Below, piece by piece: positions 59,734-64,000 of a DNA stretch of 64,000 nucleotides. Where the stretch lies: assembly GCF_031119625.1 (NCBI RefSeq), contig NZ_JAVHZV010000009.1, positions 186,001 through 250,000 on the forward strand. Reading direction: 5' to 3'. Origin of the DNA: Pseudomonas sp. G34 (GTDB lineage Bacteria; Pseudomonadota; Gammaproteobacteria; Pseudomonadales; Pseudomonadaceae). The position numbers and the translations under genes were made by a program. The notes beneath the pieces were generated by a model. It saw only the letters and a program-made list of their open reading frames with translations. It made no database searches and was not told the DNA's origin. Every line of letters starts with the position of its first letter. The stretch's first letter is position 1.

Positions 59734-59927
59734 TGCGGGGCCGCTGGCTTCGATTTTCTGTATATGCGCCGATACCGAACCGTCCCAGAAGCACTTCAGC
59801 TTAGTAGGGTGGACGACGCTTTATCCGTCCACCAATTCAGAGTGCAATGGTGGATGAAAAGAGCGTCGTCCACCCTACTTGCTTTGTCCAGATAGATTAA
59901 TGACTCAAAAATCCCTTTCTTATTCAC
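59728..59927 (-). pseudogene. Cassette gene interrupted by a REPIN (remnant)
   Basis: Reading right to left: GAGGA, 7 nt, then GTG and the frame VNKKGIFESLIYLDKA (59927-59880), REPIN F (59879-59803), then LKCFWDGSVSAHIQKIEASG-PAA with TAA in the core of attC-b. The two ends look like the start and end of one cassette protein whose middle is replaced by the REPIN. The frame stays open through the REPIN, but stops (TGA) right after it, so the original protein is lost. Confidence 0.6.
59803..59879. repeat. REPIN-like element, copy F
   Basis: AGTAGGGTGGACGACGCTTT then GAAAAGAGCGTCGTCCACCC; 77 bp; sister of copy E. Sits inside a cassette remnant. Confidence 0.88.
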
Positions 59928-59951
59928 GACTGAGTCCTCTAGGTGAAATTC

Positions 59952-60035
59952 CGCTAACGCTGGCAGCATGCGCACGCACGGAATGAAGCTGAAGACGCGA
60001 TGTAGTGGGCGTCGCTGTACCTGCCCTGGTTAGGC
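59952..60035 (-). other. attC site c
   Basis: 84 bp. Plus strand CGCTAAC (59952-59958) and GTTAGGC (60029-60035); inner arms GCTGGCAGCATGCGC and GTACCTGCCCTG pair in part. The TAA of the 107-aa gene lies in the GCCTAAC core. Sequence differs from attC-a/b, as usual for sites of different origin. Confidence 0.65.
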
Positions 60036-60353
60036 ATTTCTGTAATGATCCTCAAGCCAACTCAAGGCCTCGTCAGCAGTATAAATAGTAGGATCATAGA
60101 CGGCGTAGGCATTGCCCTCATGAACAATGTATTTGCCTACGACCTTGACCTCTCCCGAAAACCCAACCTCGTTTAACTTTCGACAAAGCTGATCCTCACC
60201 GTGCTCATACACCACGCGTGTATAGTCCATCACGGTGTCAGAGACTATTCCATGCCGGTTAAAGCTTGCCATCGCCTCAGCAACATCTACAGATGAAATA
60301 TTTTTGATCGTCTCTAGCACTTCATGGAGTGAATCGCTCGATATACTGCTCAT
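60030..60353 (-). CDS. Cassette-type hypothetical protein (107 aa)
   Basis: A 107-residue protein (MSSISSDSLHEVLETIKNIS...; YDPTIYTADEALSWLEDHYR). No recognised domain; the end has a short charged helix. Its stop codon forms part of attC-c. It starts 17 nt behind the aer stop, and no attI or cassette core precedes it; whether it is a true cassette or the fixed left end is open. GC about 26/60 to 33/60 on sampled lines, below neighbours. Confidence 0.6.
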   Translation of the reverse strand: MSSISSDSLHEVLETIKNISSVDVAEAMASFNRHGIVSDTVMDYTRVVYEHGEDQLCRKLNEVGFSGEVKVVGKYIVHEGNAYAVYDPTIYTADEALSWLEDHYRNA

Positions 60354-60370
60354 GAATTGCGCTCAATTGC

Positions 60371-61936
60371 CTACCGATTAAACCGCGCCACCAACGAATA
60401 CTGCCCCTGCGCCGTACTGGTCAGTTCTTCACTCAACAGCGCCGTGCTCTGTGCCTCGCCCGCCGTCTGGTCGGAGAGTTGGGCGATGGTGGTGATATTG
60501 CGGCTGATTTCGTCGGCCACGGCGCTTTGTTCTTCGGCGGCGGCGGCGATCTGGTCGGCCATTTCGTTGATGTTGGCGACCGCATCGCTGATGCCGGCCA
60601 GGGCTTGGTCGGCCTGTTGCACGCGTTCGACGCCTTCGTCGGCCTGTTTGCGGCCGATGTCCATGGTCAGCACGGCTTCGTCGGCGGTGCGTTGCAGTTT
60701 GGCGATCAGGGCGTGGATCTGGCCGGTGGATTCGGCGGTGCGTTGCGCCAGGGAGCGGACTTCGTCGGCGACCACGGCGAAGCCGCGGCCCATTTCGCCG
60801 GCGCGGGCGGCTTCGATGGCGGCGTTGAGGGCCAGCAGGTTGGTCTGGTCGGCGATGCCCTTGATCACGTCGACCACGCCGCCGATTTCGTTGCTGTCCT
60901 GGGCGAGGCGGGTGACGGCTTCGCCGGTTTCCCCCACCGACAGGGACAGGCGCTGGATCGCTTCGCGGGTTTCACTGGCGATGGTGCGGCCTTCCTGGGT
61001 CAGGCGGTTGGCCTCCTGGGTGGCGATGGCGGTGCGCGCCACGTTGTTGGCCACTTCCAGGGTGGTGGCGGCCATTTCATTGACGGCGGTGGCGACCTGG
61101 TCGGTCTCCTCGCGCTGGCGCTGCAACCCGGCGGAGCTGTTATGAGCCAGCACGTCGGCCTGCTTGGCTTGTTTGGCGAGGTTTTCGGCGCTGTCCTGCA
61201 GGCGGGTGAGGCAGGTTTTCAGGCGTGCTTCCTGGCTGAGGATGGACAGTTCCAGGCGGCCTTCGACGCCACGGTTATCCGTGTACATCTGCGCGATCAG
61301 CGGGTCGGACGTCGTTTGTTCGGCCAGTTGCAGCAGGCGCTTGGTACCGCGGCTCTGCCACGCCAGGCCGAGCAGGCCGAGGGGAATCGACAGCGCGGCG
61401 GCGGCGGCGAAGCCCCAGGTGCTGTCCAGCCAGGCGCCAACCAGGAAACCGACCTGGCTGACCAGAATGAATGGCAGCCAGTTCTGCAGCACCGGCAGCC
61501 AGCGGTCACGGTTGGGGATGGCGGCCTTGCCGGCATTGATACGCGAGTAGAGGGCCTGGGCGCGCTGCACCTGCTCGGCGGTGGGTTTGCTGCGCACCGA
61601 CTCGTAGCCGGTGACCTTGCCGTCATCCAGTACTGGCACCACGTAGGCGTTGACCCAGTAGTGGTCGCCGCTCTTGCAGCGGTTCTTGACGATGCCCATC
61701 CACGGGCGGCCGGCTTTCAGGGTTTCCCACATATGGGCGAACACCGCGGGTGGCACGTCCGGGTGGCGCACCAGGTTGTGCGGCGCGCGGATCAGCTCGT
61801 CGCGGGAAAAGCCGCTGATCTCGACGAAGGCATCGTTGCAGTAGGTGATCTGGCCCTTGAGGTCGGTGGTCGAGATCAGGCGCTGCTGCGCCGGGAAAGT
61901 CCGCTCGTTACCGGTGATGGGCTGGTTGTTACGCAT
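60371..61936 (-). CDS. aer: Aerotaxis receptor Aer (PAS-MCP)
   Basis: A 521-residue chemoreceptor. N-terminal PAS domain (about 15-110, [20 protein letters not shown]), two short membrane helices in one hairpin (about 150-195), and the MCP signalling domain with [20 protein letters not shown] and [20 protein letters not shown] (hairpin tip). It senses redox state through FAD in PAS and steers cells towards oxygen. Start 61936 ([20 protein letters not shown]); the longer ORF to 62065 is not conserved. PAO1 equivalent PA1561. Confidence 0.96.
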   Translation of the reverse strand: MRNNQPITGNERTFPAQQRLISTTDLKGQITYCNDAFVEISGFSRDELIRAPHNLVRHPDVPPAVFAHMWETLKAGRPWMGIVKNRCKSGDHYWVNAYVVPVLDDGKVTGYESVRSKPTAEQVQRAQALYSRINAGKAAIPNRDRWLPVLQNWLPFILVSQVGFLVGAWLDSTWGFAAAAALSIPLGLLGLAWQSRGTKRLLQLAEQTTSDPLIAQMYTDNRGVEGRLELSILSQEARLKTCLTRLQDSAENLAKQAKQADVLAHNSSAGLQRQREETDQVATAVNEMAATTLEVANNVARTAIATQEANRLTQEGRTIASETREAIQRLSLSVGETGEAVTRLAQDSNEIGGVVDVIKGIADQTNLLALNAAIEAARAGEMGRGFAVVADEVRSLAQRTAESTGQIHALIAKLQRTADEAVLTMDIGRKQADEGVERVQQADQALAGISDAVANINEMADQIAAAAEEQSAVADEISRNITTIAQLSDQTAGEAQSTALLSEELTSTAQGQYSLVARFNR

Positions 61937-62270
61937 GGCATCTACCCTGATGTCAGTGCGATGCCTGGTGGGAGCTAGGGCAGGCTGGCGACGCGTCGCG
62001 GTGCCTACAGACCATGGCCTTGGGCCTGGACCCGTTGCAGCTGAGTCGGCCGATCCTACAGGCAACGCTTTTTTTGGTTATCGCTTACGCGTGGCAGGGC
62101 TGCAGTGTAACCAATATTCGAGGTTCGTCACATTTTGACGCCGGTAAAGCGGCAGTCCGTTGGTAGGGGGGTGTAGCAGACATAAAAGAAACCCGGGTGT
62201 CGCTGCGCTCGACCCGGGCTACGGAGAGGCCTGCGCAGTGCCGCCAGAAGCGACACCGCGCGGGTGATCG
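61937..62270. promoter_or_regulatory. aer upstream region
   Basis: 334 bp without genes. It must hold the aer promoter. No ANR site or good promoter was found by eye. CGTCACATTTTGACG (62126-62140), a 5-bp inverted repeat, and the repeat at 62191 are the only structured elements. Confidence 0.4.
62191..62222. repeat. GTAGCCTGGGT-family single element
   Basis: ACCCGGGTGTCGCTGCGCTC then GACCCGGGCTAC. Lies 48 nt behind the acnA stop (acnA reads leftward). Confidence 0.8.

Positions 62271-64000
<1,730 letters not shown>

Noticed and set aside
55329..60370. An integron integrase gene near the attC array
   Set aside because: None of the ORFs in the accessory zone carries tyrosine-recombinase motifs (R..HxxR..Y); the array is integrase-less within this window.

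Overview
The window is a chromosomal stretch of a Pseudomonas (Gammaproteobacteria). The evidence is gene content and order together with high GC. ANR, PsrA, the Nqr operon with sth behind it, two tandem cbb3 oxidase operons, a Pseudomonas-type RNase E and Pseudomonas REP-type repeats are all present. From memory of P. aeruginosa PAO1, the left part (topA to sppA, 1-38.7 kb) follows the PA3011-PA2973 block and the right part (apt to acnA, 38.8-64 kb) follows the PA1543-PA1562 block. PAO1 keeps these two blocks apart; here they meet tail to tail at a shared terminator near 38.76 kb. The species cannot be fixed from this sequence alone.

Left part. The topA 3' end is followed by two small conserved genes and the lexA-sulA SOS operon, which carries two LexA boxes and is divergent from psrA, itself preceded by PsrA operators. 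Next come nagZ, a repeat-filled and tandemly duplicated 570-bp gap, mfd (minus strand), a long-form GAPDH, and nqrABCDEF-apbE-nqrM (the Na+-pumping NADH:quinone oxidoreductase, its flavin transferase and its maturation factor). Then follow sth (soluble transhydrogenase), a small kinase, a glycerophosphodiesterase, a PilZ protein, lolCDE (lipoprotein sorting), comEC, exbBD, lpxK, a Trm112-like protein, kdsB, a low-molecular-weight phosphatase and murB (envelope building). The block ends with rne, whose long leader is shared with divergent rluC, then a HAD phosphatase and sppA.

Right part. apt, anr, a coiled-coil protein, hemN, a TauE/SafE-like membrane protein, ccoS-I-H-G and two ccoNOQP operons make up a low-oxygen respiration island: the ANR regulator, anaerobic haem synthesis, the copper pump and assembly factors, and the terminal oxidases. 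The ccoI reading frame appears to start at a CTG overlapping the ccoH stop. After an alpha/beta hydrolase there is an accessory zone (55.3-60.4 kb) with a membrane zinc-ribbon protein, a DUF2986 protein, two GNAT acetyltransferases, two hypothetical proteins and a frameshifted DinB-family pseudogene. It ends with the most interesting feature of the window: a small cluster of integron-type attC sites without an integrase (CALIN-like) at 58.4-60.4 kb. Three intact cassette-type genes, two of them AT-rich, and one cassette gene interrupted by a REPIN-like repeat are all in the same (minus) orientation. The aer aerotaxis receptor and the 3' part of acnA close the window.

At least three families of short palindromic repeats (REP/REPIN-like) fill the gaps between genes; their copies are listed individually.
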